Positions 1 through 7,733 of a stretch of 60,150 bases of DNA are shown piece by piece. The notes under the pieces were generated by a model, which was not told the origin of the DNA, searched no databases, and saw nothing but the letters and a program-made list of their open reading frames with translations. Each line of letters opens with the position of its first letter. Position 1 is the stretch's first letter. Location: contig JAGFJG010000107.1 of the NCBI GenBank assembly GCA_024102915.1, positions 1 to 60,150 on the forward strand, written 5' to 3'. The DNA comes from Caldilineales bacterium. Lineage in GTDB: Bacteria; Chloroflexota; Anaerolineae; J102. The position numbers and the translations under genes were made by a program.

Positions 1-586
1 TCCTGACAAGCGCTATTTGGACAAAATTCTCCTGGTTGGGCAAACTTTTTCATGGGTTCATCTCTCTTGAATGTGTTTACCCTCAGTGTATATCACTTCT
101 TTTCAACTCCCTATAGGGAGACCATCCAAAATGAAAATGAAGCACCAATTTTTAGATGGGTGTCAACTATGGAACGAAACTGAAACTGCAATTTGCTTAG
201 AACTGGTTGACCAGCCACAAGAGCGTCAACGTTATCCGTTAGACGAGCCGCAGAATATGATTCTTGATCAAACTGGAGGACGAATCCAAAAGAACTCGCA
301 GGTGATGACCTCCAATTTGCCAAATTAATTGGCTTATCGCTAACTAGTTCAGCTAAGATATCTGCAGACATAATTACATTGCTTGCTGTTCAATCGGGCT
401 AACGTTTTTTTATCCACATCTCAACTGTGTATAATTGTCCTGTCAGATAAATATTTTGCATACTTGTTAGATAATAGACCGATAGTGATACGTGGGGAGC
501 GGACACTACACAATCTGATGATGGTATTTTACAGGCCAACGACTGATCCAGACAAGTGCCTGAAGCCTTTTACCGCTCGGCTTACT
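1..586. other. AT-rich stretch without a recognisable gene
   Basis: This left edge is visibly richer in A+T than the rest of the window. Only short open frames (below about 90 codons, overlapping on both strands) are present, none with a recognisable motif or convincing ribosome-binding site. It may hold remains of a decayed mobile or addiction element, but nothing seen supports a specific call. Confidence 0.5.
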
Positions 587-617
587 AGGGGCGGCGAATG
601 TAGGATTCGCCGCCCCT
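587..617 (-). terminator. Hairpin downstream of vapC (probable terminator)
   Basis: A perfect 13-bp inverted repeat (AGGGGCGGCGAAT at 587-599 and its complement at 605-617) encloses a 5-nt loop, 12 bp after the vapC stop codon. There is no U-tract, so it could be a transcript-stabilising or Rho-assisted stem rather than a classical intrinsic terminator. Confidence 0.5.
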
Positions 618-628
618 GGCCTTCGATC

Positions 629-1021
629 TCACCCGATCTCGCCGGCCTGGCCCCTTGCCGTATACCGCACGCCATTCAGCCCCTCGAAATCAGCATCCTG
701 CGTCCAGATGATGGCATCAAACGCACGGCCAGTCGCCAGGATAATACTATCCGCCATCGGCAACTGCAGCGTCGCCGAAAGTTTGGCGGCGCTTAATGCG
801 ATTGTCACATCCAGATCGACGACTTTGCCTTGCTGCATCGCTACAATCGCATGGAGCGCTTCATCCTCACTGCGCTGTTGCAGCACCCTTTTGAACACTT
901 CGTAGATGCTGATTGATGGCACTACCAGTTCATCCATATTTTCGATTCCCGGCGCAAAGAACGCCGCGTTGGGGCCATCTGCAAAGTATTCCAGCCAGCC
1001 AGAGGAATCGATGACATTCAT
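629..1021 (-). CDS. vapC: PIN-domain ribonuclease toxin, VapC family
   Basis: A 130-aa single-domain PIN protein, the usual VapC length. The acidic residues expected to hold the metal ions are visible: Asp5 in 'VIDSSGW', Glu41 in 'SIYEVFK', Asp91 in 'MADSIIL' and Asp109 in 'TQDADF'. VapC toxins cleave tRNA or rRNA when freed from their antitoxin. The ATG overlaps the stop of the upstream AbrB-type antitoxin by 4 bp (ATGA), so the two are translationally coupled. All four acidic residues are present, so the toxin looks intact; its RNA target cannot be read from the sequence. Confidence 0.9.
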   Translation of the reverse strand: MNVIDSSGWLEYFADGPNAAFFAPGIENMDELVVPSISIYEVFKRVLQQRSEDEALHAIVAMQQGKVVDLDVTIALSAAKLSATLQLPMADSIILATGRAFDAIIWTQDADFEGLNGVRYTARGQAGEIG

Positions 1022-1224
1022 ACCCGATCCCTCTCGCGGTCAACAGTCGTGTCTATCCCCTTGAGAAACCCGCGTGTTTCCTGAATGGGGACGATGGGGA
1101 TCAACTCGATACGATTCTCGAAAAGCAAAACCTGAACTTTTTGTCCTGGCTTGATTTGCAGCGACTCGCGAACTTTACGGGGAATAACAACCTGATATTT
1201 TGGCGATACGGTTACAGTTTCCAT
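1018..1224 (-). CDS. vapB: AbrB/SpoVT-type antitoxin, VapB family
   Basis: This 68-aa protein starts 'METVTVSPKYQVVIPRKVRE', the signature of the swapped-hairpin AbrB/MazE/SpoVT DNA-binding fold. The charged C-terminal tail (about residues 45-68) would wrap and inhibit the VapC toxin encoded directly downstream. Antitoxins of this type normally repress their own promoter. An AGGA motif lies 7 nt before the ATG. The 4-bp overlap with vapC and the family pairing make the assignment secure. Confidence 0.9.
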   Translation of the reverse strand: METVTVSPKYQVVIPRKVRESLQIKPGQKVQVLLFENRIELIPIVPIQETRGFLKGIDTTVDRERDRV

Positions 1225-1264
1225 ACGGTTTCCTATCGATGAATAGATCGTAATACGCAGACCG

Positions 1265-1270
1265 ATTGTA
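1265..1270 (-). promoter_or_regulatory. Possible -10 box for vapBC
   Basis: On the minus strand a TACAAT hexamer lies about 40 nt upstream of the vapB ATG, which would give a leader of roughly 30 nt containing an AGGA ribosome-binding site. No clear -35 is visible, so this rests on one hexamer. Confidence 0.3.
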
Positions 1271-1303
1271 TCTCATTTTGGCGGGATGTTCAATGGTCGA
1301 TTC

Positions 1304-2728
1304 TCAACTCACGCCGCCTTCCACAGCCGCGGCGTGCATCGCGTTCGTCGTCTCCTGCACATCATCCTGGCTTGTCACCCTGGATAAAACGCCCTCCAGC
1401 ATAGGCGTCATCAGATTCAGCCTTTTGAGCTGGATGACCATATTCCACAGCGGCTCGAATTTCTTCCAGCCCCCGGCATAGAAGAAATGCTTGAGCTGGT
1501 GCCTGGCGGCGCCGTGGAACAGGCTGCTTCTCGCAATCGATCCCCAGTGATAGAACTCGTCGTAAGCCCAATCGTAACCGGCTTTCAGTTCGGCGGCGCT
1601 GATAGCCTGGGGCTGGAACACAACATGCCGGGTGTCGTACAGGTCCCAGTTGCGGATCTGGATGCGTCCGGCCTGCTCCATGCGCTTGAAAAACCCGGTG
1701 TCGGGGTAGGGCGTGGCGATGTGAAAAGTGGCGGTGGTGATGCCGTTGGCGATGGCCCAGGCTACCGTTCTCGGGAACACGTCGGGCGTATCGCCGTCGA
1801 GGCCGAAAACGAAGCTGCCGTTGATCATGATGCCCAGGTCGTGCAGGCGATCGATGGCGCGCTGGTAGTCCACGCCCAGGTTCTGCCTCTTATTGGATTG
1901 CGCCAGATTGGCAGCGTCCAGGCTCTCGAATCCCACGAACACGCTGCGCAGACCGGCTTCGGCGGCGGCTTCGATCAGGTCGCCGTACAGGATGGAATCG
2001 ACGGTGGCTGCGCCCTGGAAGATGCGCCCCATCCCTTTCATCCCGGCAAAGAGTTCCGCGGCGAAGCGTTTGTGCCCAAGCAGGTGATCGTCGAGAAAAT
2101 ACAGGTGTCGTCCGGGCAGCCGGTCGATTTCGGCCAGGGCGTCATCGACGGTCTGGGTGTAGAACGATCGCCCGTTTTTGAAGAAGGCATCTTTATAACA
2201 GAAATCGCAGTGGAATGGACAGCCACGGGTCACGACGATGGAATTCGGGACGAGGTAGAGTTCACGGTGGATGAGGTCACGCCGCACCGGGGGGATGCCG
2301 TGCAGCGTGCGATGATCCGAGGCATAGACGGCTTTGGGGCTGCCGGCGCGGTAATTCGCCAGGAATTCCGGGAATGAGGCTTCCGCCGGGCCCAGGAAAA
2401 TGGCGTCCGCATGTTGGGCCGCTTCATCGGGCAGCGAGGTGACGTGCAGCCCGCCCAGGATGACGAAGACGCCCTTGGCGCGATAGTGGTCGGCGAGCCG
2501 GTACGAGCGATAGGCGTTGGTGATGTAAACCTGAATCGCCACCACGTCGGGACGGTCATCCGTGTCCAGGGGCATGACGTGCTGATCGACGATCTCGGCT
2601 TCGTCGCTGGGGTCGAGATAACCGGCCAGCGTCGCCAGGCCCAACGGCGGGAATAGCGAATACTTGATCGGTCGCCAGAACGCGCTCTCGGCTTCGGTGA
2701 GCGCCGGCAGAATGAATTTGATTTTCAT
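1304..2728 (-). CDS. B12-binding domain-containing radical SAM protein
   Basis: A 474-aa protein with an N-terminal cobalamin-binding-like Rossmann region (about residues 1-130), a radical SAM core with the cluster motif Cys170-x3-Cys174-x2-Cys177 ('RGCPFHCDFC'), and a C-terminal region resembling DUF4070. Members of this class methylate or rearrange unactivated carbons in lipids, cofactors and natural products. The DxHxxG cobalamin ligand is not obvious, so cobalamin may bind base-off. The start at 2728 ('MKIKFILPAL') is chosen because the upstream in-frame 24 residues do not resemble the family. It stands alone between two toxin-antitoxin loci; the substrate is unknown. Confidence 0.85.
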   Translation of the reverse strand: MKIKFILPALTEAESAFWRPIKYSLFPPLGLATLAGYLDPSDEAEIVDQHVMPLDTDDRPDVVAIQVYITNAYRSYRLADHYRAKGVFVILGGLHVTSLPDEAAQHADAIFLGPAEASFPEFLANYRAGSPKAVYASDHRTLHGIPPVRRDLIHRELYLVPNSIVVTRGCPFHCDFCYKDAFFKNGRSFYTQTVDDALAEIDRLPGRHLYFLDDHLLGHKRFAAELFAGMKGMGRIFQGAATVDSILYGDLIEAAAEAGLRSVFVGFESLDAANLAQSNKRQNLGVDYQRAIDRLHDLGIMINGSFVFGLDGDTPDVFPRTVAWAIANGITTATFHIATPYPDTGFFKRMEQAGRIQIRNWDLYDTRHVVFQPQAISAAELKAGYDWAYDEFYHWGSIARSSLFHGAARHQLKHFFYAGGWKKFEPLWNMVIQLKRLNLMTPMLEGVLSRVTSQDDVQETTNAMHAAAVEGGVS

Positions 2729-2987
2729 GGTTTGCCGAACGGGCGCTCGACGTCCCGCTTCAGACAGGCCCAAAATCCGCCAAACGAAATCGTAAAACAC
2801 TCGACACGAACTCGTGACATGTTCAGATCACTCCGTGAGGTGATGTCGTTTTCATCGTCAACTCGACCCGCCGAGTCTGACCCTGAATGACTGCAAAAAC
2901 CTATCGAATTAGCCCAAGACCTGGTTTCCTACGAACTGCACAATTACCGCAGTTGAGCCAAGTTTTTGTCGATCCCGCCAAATTCTA

Positions 2988-3341
2988 TCAAATCAGATTC
3001 ATGTGTTGAAGAATCTTTTGCACCTCGATCAGAAATTCCTCGAATGATACTGCGCGCTGTCCTTCAACAGAAACATCATGTTGATCAGGGGCGTCTACTG
3101 GATGCCGATGCCAATGCCCGCCTTCGGAATCACGCCCGTAAATTCGGGAAAGGTTCCAAATCAGTGCATAGCTGATGAGCGACTTTTGGGTGTTGGCATA
3201 AACCTAGATGAAACAACCGGCATCAACATGCAAACGCATTTTCACAGTGTTTTCAGTTCTGTCGACTGTTTCTATCCGCTGTATGAACGCCCATAGGTCT
3301 GCACCCTGTTGGATTTCACCTTCGAAAGCTTCAGCATTCAC
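2988..3341 (-). pseudogene. Interrupted TumE/DUF6516-like toxin gene
   Basis: Reading from a GTG at 3341 that overlaps the upstream stop by 4 bp (GTGA) gives a 117-codon frame ending with TGA at 2990-2988. It contains stretches typical of the DUF6516/TumE family ('NTVKMRLHVDAGCFI', 'ISYALIWN', 'RIYGRDSEGGHWHRHP', 'VSFEEFLIEVQKIL'). Codon 46 is TAG (3206-3204) exactly where the family would continue 'CFI(E)VYAN', consistent with a single GAG-to-TAG change. Apart from that codon the frame is intact, so inactivation looks recent. Its neighbour at 3338-3649 would be the antitoxin. Readthrough or a sequencing error are the alternatives. Confidence 0.72.
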
Positions 3342-3649
3342 GCTTCACCTTGCAGCGCAGCCAGTTGTCTTTCGATCGCAGTGATGCCGTCCACCGCCTG
3401 ATCCCAGTCCTGATGATCGTTTTCGACTTCAAATGAATATCCCAGCTTTTTCACGATTCCCGCAGCCTCGAATTCCTGAAGGGTCATACCATATTTCTCG
3501 CGAAACAGGTGATCGCTTAATTGGTAGCGGGCCAGACGGCGTCGTAATTCCTGCGCGGCCAGACGAGCAACCTGTTGCTTTGGCTCCACATTGGGTTCTA
3601 GTTGGTTCAGGATATCGAGCAGTTGATTGGAAAGTTCAACTTGAAGCAT
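3338..3649 (-). CDS. Small antitoxin-like protein upstream of the broken toxin
   Basis: A 103-aa protein without a family I can name. It is mostly helical by composition: an N-terminal segment with 'LLDILNQLEP', an Arg-rich helix ('AAQELRRRLARY'), a central 'REKYGMTLQEFEAAGI' and an acidic C-terminal helix. The start at 3649 is preferred over one 13 codons upstream because AGAGGTG lies about 5 nt before this ATG. Its stop overlaps the GTG of the TumE-like pseudogene, an arrangement typical of antitoxin-toxin operons. The antitoxin role is inferred from context and size only. Confidence 0.6.
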   Translation of the reverse strand: MLQVELSNQLLDILNQLEPNVEPKQQVARLAAQELRRRLARYQLSDHLFREKYGMTLQEFEAAGIVKKLGYSFEVENDHQDWDQAVDGITAIERQLAALQGEA

Positions 3650-3706
3650 GGTCACACCTCTAATGAGGATTTCAGGATCAGCGCTCAAGATTATAACACT
3701 GACGAT

Positions 3707-5074
3707 TTATGCCCCCAAGCCGTTCGTGATCTGCGCCACCGGCAACATAAACCAGAACTCGCTCCCTCGCCCCGCCTCGCTCTCCACGCCCACCCGGCCG
3801 CCTTGCGCCTCGACCAACTGCCTGACGATGGCCAGCCCCAGGCCCGATCCGCCCTGCTCTCGCGCCCGCGATGGCTCCGCCCGCCAGAACCGATCGAACA
3901 CGTGGGGCAGATGCTCGGCCGGAATGCCTGGGCCGGAATCCCGCACGCAAAAGCGCGCGAAATCGCCTTGCGCGCTTGCCGAAACTCTGACATCGCCGCC
4001 GTCAGGCGTGTAGCGCAGGGCGTTGCCGATCAGGTTGGCGAACACCTGGCGCAGCCGGTCGGGATCAGCCCAAACTGCCGGGAGACCAGGGGGCAGGTCG
4101 GATGTGAGCCGGATCGATTTCGCCAGCGCCGCCTCCGCAAAATTGGCAACGATGCCGGTCGCCAACGCCGCAGCGTCGATGCGTTCTTGATGGAGATCGA
4201 GTTGTCCCGCCTCAGCCTGGGCGAGCTGCCGCAAATCCTGAATCAGACGATTGAGCAGCACGGTTTCATCGTAGATCAGGGCGATCTCAGATTTCTCAAG
4301 CGGGTAAACGTCATCGAGTATGGCTTGCAGGTTGCCCTGAATCACGGTCAGGGGTGTACGCAATTCGTGGGCAATGTCGGCCACCAGATTTTGGCGCAAT
4401 GTTTCCGCCTGTTGCAGACTGTCGGCCATGTCGTTGAAGGCCTGCGCCGCTTCCACGATCTCATCCGCGCCTGCCAGAGGCGCTCGCTCTGCTAAATTTC
4501 CGGCTGCCAGCCGTGTGACGGCTTCCGCCAGGCGGCCCAATGGAGCTGAAAGGCTGCGGGCGATGACCACGCCCAGCAGGATGCCCAGGAGGCTGGCGAT
4601 CAAAGCGGCTTGCAACAAAGCTCGATTCACCTGAGCTAAGAATGTGGTCTCCGCTTCGGCCAGCGCCGCCTGACCCGGCGTGACAACATAAAGATAGCCC
4701 ACGATCTCGTCGCCGACCTGAATTGGCGCGGCTGTGTTGATTTGCGCGGCAGTCAGTTGATCCCCGGCGGCGCCTCCGCTTTCATCGAAAACGACGATGC
4801 CTTCTGCGTCCGCTAAAATTCGTTTTGGCCCGCCCTGCCCGCGCCCTCGCCCCGACTGCGTGCTCTGAAATAACGTGTTCGCATCTCCCCAACTTCCGTA
4901 CTCCGACCAGTGAACAGCCAGGGCTTCCACCAATGCCTGGTCCGTCTGGCTGCGCGTGAGATAGTGGCGAAAGTCGATATCAACCTGGCGATTGGCGAGC
5001 ACGAACGCCAGCACGGTCGCCAGGATTGTCACCAGGGCGAAGGCGAGACTGAGCCGCACCCACAGCCGGTTCAC
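3707..5074 (-). CDS. Membrane sensor histidine kinase
   Basis: This 455-aa kinase has a transmembrane helix at about residues 9-27, an extracytoplasmic sensor region (about 30-150), a second helix (about 152-172), HAMP (about 173-225), HisKA with phospho-acceptor His236 ('ADIAHELRTP'), and HATPase_c with 'NLIGNALRYTP', 'VRDSGPGIP' and 'GSGLGLAIV' boxes. It belongs to the BaeS/ResE-like class with a simple periplasmic sensor. The start overlaps the stop of the response regulator gene by 4 bp, so the two form a coupled pair. The stimulus is not deducible; the secreted DUF2202 gene lies upstream but behind a hairpin. Confidence 0.92.
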   Translation of the reverse strand: MNRLWVRLSLAFALVTILATVLAFVLANRQVDIDFRHYLTRSQTDQALVEALAVHWSEYGSWGDANTLFQSTQSGRGRGQGGPKRILADAEGIVVFDESGGAAGDQLTAAQINTAAPIQVGDEIVGYLYVVTPGQAALAEAETTFLAQVNRALLQAALIASLLGILLGVVIARSLSAPLGRLAEAVTRLAAGNLAERAPLAGADEIVEAAQAFNDMADSLQQAETLRQNLVADIAHELRTPLTVIQGNLQAILDDVYPLEKSEIALIYDETVLLNRLIQDLRQLAQAEAGQLDLHQERIDAAALATGIVANFAEAALAKSIRLTSDLPPGLPAVWADPDRLRQVFANLIGNALRYTPDGGDVRVSASAQGDFARFCVRDSGPGIPAEHLPHVFDRFWRAEPSRAREQGGSGLGLAIVRQLVEAQGGRVGVESEAGRGSEFWFMLPVAQITNGLGA

Positions 5075-5766
5075 GATTCACCCACCATGCGATAGCCGAC
5101 GCCATACACCGTCTCGATGTAGCCCGGCTGGTTGGGTTCAATCCCTAATTTCTTGCGCAGATTTTTTATATGGCTGTCGATGGTGCGCTCCATGCCTTCG
5201 TATGAATAGCCCAGTGAACTATCGATTAATTCCAGCCGTGTAAACGCCCGATTGGGGTTCTGCAAAAGGGTTTCTAACAGGGCGAATTCCGTGGGCGTGA
5301 GGTCGATGGCGCGCTCGTCACAGGTCACGTTGTGCTGGTCGGCGTCCATGCGCACCTGCCCAAGGATGAGCGCGTGCGGCGTGGCCGGGACGCCCTGCGT
5401 GCGGCGCAATACAGCCCGCACCCGCGCCACGATCTCGCGCGGGTTGAACGGCTTGGTCACATAATCGTCGGCGCCCATGTCGAGGCCCTCGATGCGGTCG
5501 GCGTCTTCCACGCGGGCGGTGAGCATGATGATCGGCGTTCCCGCCAGATGCTCATCGTTGCGGATGATGCGGGTGATTTCCCAACCGTCTCGCCGCGGCA
5601 GCATCAGGTCGAGCACCAGCAGGTCGGGGCGCTCGCTGCGCAGAAGATGCAACGCCATCTCGCCATCATAGGCGACGAGCACGGTGAACCCGTCCTGTTC
5701 CAGATAGGATCGGACGAGCCGTACAATTTGAGGATCGTCATCGACGACTAAAATGCGTGTGGACAT
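5071..5766 (-). CDS. OmpR/PhoB-family response regulator
   Basis: A 231-aa two-domain regulator. The receiver domain (1-120) has the acidic pocket 'VVDDD', phospho-acceptor Asp53 in 'LVLDLMLP', and Lys105 in 'YVTKPF'. The C-terminal winged helix (about 130-231) carries 'DLTPTEFALLETL' and 'RTIDSHIKNLRKKLG', the OmpR-type recognition helix region. It should act as a dimeric transcription factor phosphorylated by the kinase encoded immediately downstream (4-bp overlap). No target operator could be identified. Confidence 0.93.
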   Translation of the reverse strand: MSTRILVVDDDPQIVRLVRSYLEQDGFTVLVAYDGEMALHLLRSERPDLLVLDLMLPRRDGWEITRIIRNDEHLAGTPIIMLTARVEDADRIEGLDMGADDYVTKPFNPREIVARVRAVLRRTQGVPATPHALILGQVRMDADQHNVTCDERAIDLTPTEFALLETLLQNPNRAFTRLELIDSSLGYSYEGMERTIDSHIKNLRKKLGIEPNQPGYIETVYGVGYRMVGES

Positions 5767-5840
5767 AAGGATTCGCGGCTCCCGCTATCGTCCAACGTCA
5801 GCCAACTATCGTCAAGTTTCGGCGGTGAACCAAAGCGGCA

Positions 5841-5880
5841 AAGCAACAAGCCGGGAGATAAATCCCGGCTCGTCGCTTTT
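5841..5880 (-). terminator. Hairpin between DUF2202 gene and response regulator
   Basis: An 8-bp perfect stem (AGCCGGGA at 5849-5856, TCCCGGCT at 5863-5870) with a 6-nt loop is flanked by AAAGC and GCTTT arms that can extend the pairing. It sits 28 bp after the DUF2202 stop codon and before the regulator start, where it would end or attenuate transcription. On the plus strand it is followed by TTTT. Confidence 0.55.
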
Positions 5881-5897
5881 AGCTACAAAACTGACTT

Positions 5898-6584
5898 CTA
5901 CTGTGTGCGCCACTGTCCTCGCCCGGCGAACCGGGGCTGGGATTGCGCCATCTCAGGGTTGGGGCAGTCCGCCATGTTCTGGCCGTAAGGAACCTGTGTT
6001 CCATTCCCTTGCTGATTCCAGCTATTCTGCGGACCACCGACGCCTGTGGGGGCTGTCATGTCACAGGCTTCAAAAGCAGGCAGGTGACTCTCAAGACTGG
6101 CTCGTTGCAGATTGGTGAAGACGTTGGTGAGGTCGCGCTTGTCGGTGTTGGCAATCGCCTGGGTGTAGAGGTCGGCGTTGGCGATCTCAGCCTCGACACC
6201 GGCGGCGCAGGCCGCTTCTATGCTTTCAAAGCTGTCGAATTCCACATCAGCCCATTCATTCGCGGGCAATGGCAGGTCATAGCGGTCAAAGAGACGCTCT
6301 ACAGCAGCAGCGTGTTGGGCTTCGGCTTGTTGAATCTGGACGAAAGGAGCGATTTCACCAAAGTCGGCGATGATCTGTTCGTACACCGACCAGGCATGAT
6401 ATTCATCCTGCAGGACCATGTTCATGGCGTCGATTTCAGCCTGGGTGAGAGGGGCAACAGGTGCGACGCCTCCACGACCGTTGTCTGGGCCGCCCCAGGC
6501 GCTGGCGGCAGCGCCCACAGCGAGAAGGAAGACGAAGGCCATGGTCAGGGCTAATACCAAAGTGCGTTTGCGAGGGGTTTTCAT
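5898..6584 (-). CDS. Secreted DUF2202 ferritin-like protein
   Basis: A 228-aa protein with an N-terminal signal peptide (positively charged start, hydrophobic residues about 8-27, 'AAASAWG' cleavage region). Residues about 45-185 match the DUF2202 four-helix ferritin-like family: 'MNMVLQDEYHAWSVYEQI' and 'QAEAQHAAAVERLFDRY' supply the two helices with Glu/His residues that would bind a di-metal centre, followed by 'NLQRASLESHLPAF'. The C-terminus is Gln/Asn/Pro rich and disordered. An AGGAGA site precedes the ATG. Function is unknown; a redox or metal-storage role outside the membrane is an inference from the fold. Confidence 0.85.
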   Translation of the reverse strand: MKTPRKRTLVLALTMAFVFLLAVGAAASAWGGPDNGRGGVAPVAPLTQAEIDAMNMVLQDEYHAWSVYEQIIADFGEIAPFVQIQQAEAQHAAAVERLFDRYDLPLPANEWADVEFDSFESIEAACAAGVEAEIANADLYTQAIANTDKRDLTNVFTNLQRASLESHLPAFEACDMTAPTGVGGPQNSWNQQGNGTQVPYGQNMADCPNPEMAQSQPRFAGRGQWRTQ

Positions 6585-6692
6585 AAGATTCTCCTGGTTG
6601 TAGCGGCGAGGCCGCTTGGGTTTGTGATACTGAAATCACTGTACCAACCCAATGTGGAGAGTTTATGGAGACCCTTCGACTTGTTTGAATCG

Positions 6693-7733
6693 CTAACCCT
6701 TCCCGTTCCGTACGGCCACGATCTCGGCCATGATCGCCAATGCCATTTCCTCGGCGCTGCGCCCGCCCAAATCCAGACCAATGGGATTGTGAATGCGCCC
6801 CAGCGCCGTCTCATCGACGCCCAAATCCCGCAATTCATTGGCTCGCCGCGCCATCGTCTTGCGCGAGCCCAATGCGCCGATGTATCGCGCTCGGCTGGCC
6901 AATGCCGCCTGCAAGGCCGGAATATCCAGCTTGTCGTCATGGCTGAGCACGGCCACGTACGCGCCCTCGTTCATGTGAAGTTGAGGCAGGACTACGTCGG
7001 GCCAGCCCAGCAGCAGGTGGTCGGCGTGGGCGAAACGTTCCGGAGTGGCGAAAACGCTGCGGGCATCGACGACGGTCGTGGTGAACCCCAGCGTCCGGGC
7101 GAAGTCGACCAGCGGGATGGCGATGTGCACAGCCCCGACGATGATCAAGTGGTGCGGGGGTGGGAAGGTCTCGATGAAAGTATCCCACGATTCGTCTGCC
7201 GCCTCGAACAGGATGCGTTCGCTGCGCTGCTCGGCCAGCAGCCTTGCCGCCGCCGCCAAAACCTGCCCTTCGACTTCGGTTGTTCCCCACCCGCCTTCCC
7301 TACGACCGTCCGGCCAGACCAACAGCCTGTCGCCCATGTTCTCGCCCGCCAAAACGATGGCCTGAGCGACGAGTTCCTCATTTTCCAATGCTTCCCGCAG
7401 GGCGGCGATTGCCGCATCTCCATCGCCGATTGGTTCGACGAATACCTCGATATTGCCGCCGCAGGCCAGGCCCACCGTCTGCGCCCATTCGTCGGCGATG
7501 CCGTATTCGACCAGTTTCGGTCGCCCCGTTGCCAACACGCCCAACCCCTCCTGAATGACGGCGCTTTCCACGCAGCCGCCACTGACCGAACCGGCCATTT
7601 CGCCGGCGGACGAGACGATCATCTTGGAGCCCAACGGGCGCGGGGCCGATCCGTAAACTTTGACCACGGTAGCCAGGGCGACGGATTTTCCTGCATCTTG
7701 CCAGCGGGCGATTTGTGGGAGGAGGTCACGCAT
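6693..7733 (-). CDS. XdhC/CoxF-family molybdenum cofactor insertion protein
   Basis: This 346-aa protein has the N-terminal XdhC_CoxI domain with 'SAPRPLGSKM' and the conserved 'GSVSGGCVES' motif, then a Rossmann domain (about 200-345) containing 'HHLIIVGAVHIAIPLVDFA' and 'HDDKLDIPAL'. XdhC binds molybdenum cofactor and delivers its sulfurated form to xanthine dehydrogenase-like molybdo-hydroxylases. It is last in a MoxR-VWA-XdhC order that matches coxD-coxE-coxF, and its start overlaps the VWA gene by 8 bp. No hydroxylase structural subunits occur in the window, so its client is elsewhere. Confidence 0.88.
   Translation of the reverse strand: MRDLLPQIARWQDAGKSVALATVVKVYGSAPRPLGSKMIVSSAGEMAGSVSGGCVESAVIQEGLGVLATGRPKLVEYGIADEWAQTVGLACGGNIEVFVEPIGDGDAAIAALREALENEELVAQAIVLAGENMGDRLLVWPDGRREGGWGTTEVEGQVLAAAARLLAEQRSERILFEAADESWDTFIETFPPPHHLIIVGAVHIAIPLVDFARTLGFTTTVVDARSVFATPERFAHADHLLLGWPDVVLPQLHMNEGAYVAVLSHDDKLDIPALQAALASRARYIGALGSRKTMARRANELRDLGVDETALGRIHNPIGLDLGGRSAEEMALAIMAEIVAVRNGKG

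Noticed and set aside
1..586. An insertion sequence at the left edge
   Set aside because: No transposase motif, terminal inverted repeat or target duplication is visible, only AT-rich sequence.
1487..2377. Long open frame antisense to the radical SAM gene
   Set aside because: It mirrors the codon structure of the minus-strand gene and shows no family motif. Similar antisense frames over the histidine kinase, XdhC and both deacetylase genes were dismissed for the same reason.
5110..5150. Sequence resembling a tRNA T-loop (GGTTCAATCCC)
   Set aside because: It lies inside the response regulator coding sequence and no matching acceptor, D and anticodon arms can be drawn.
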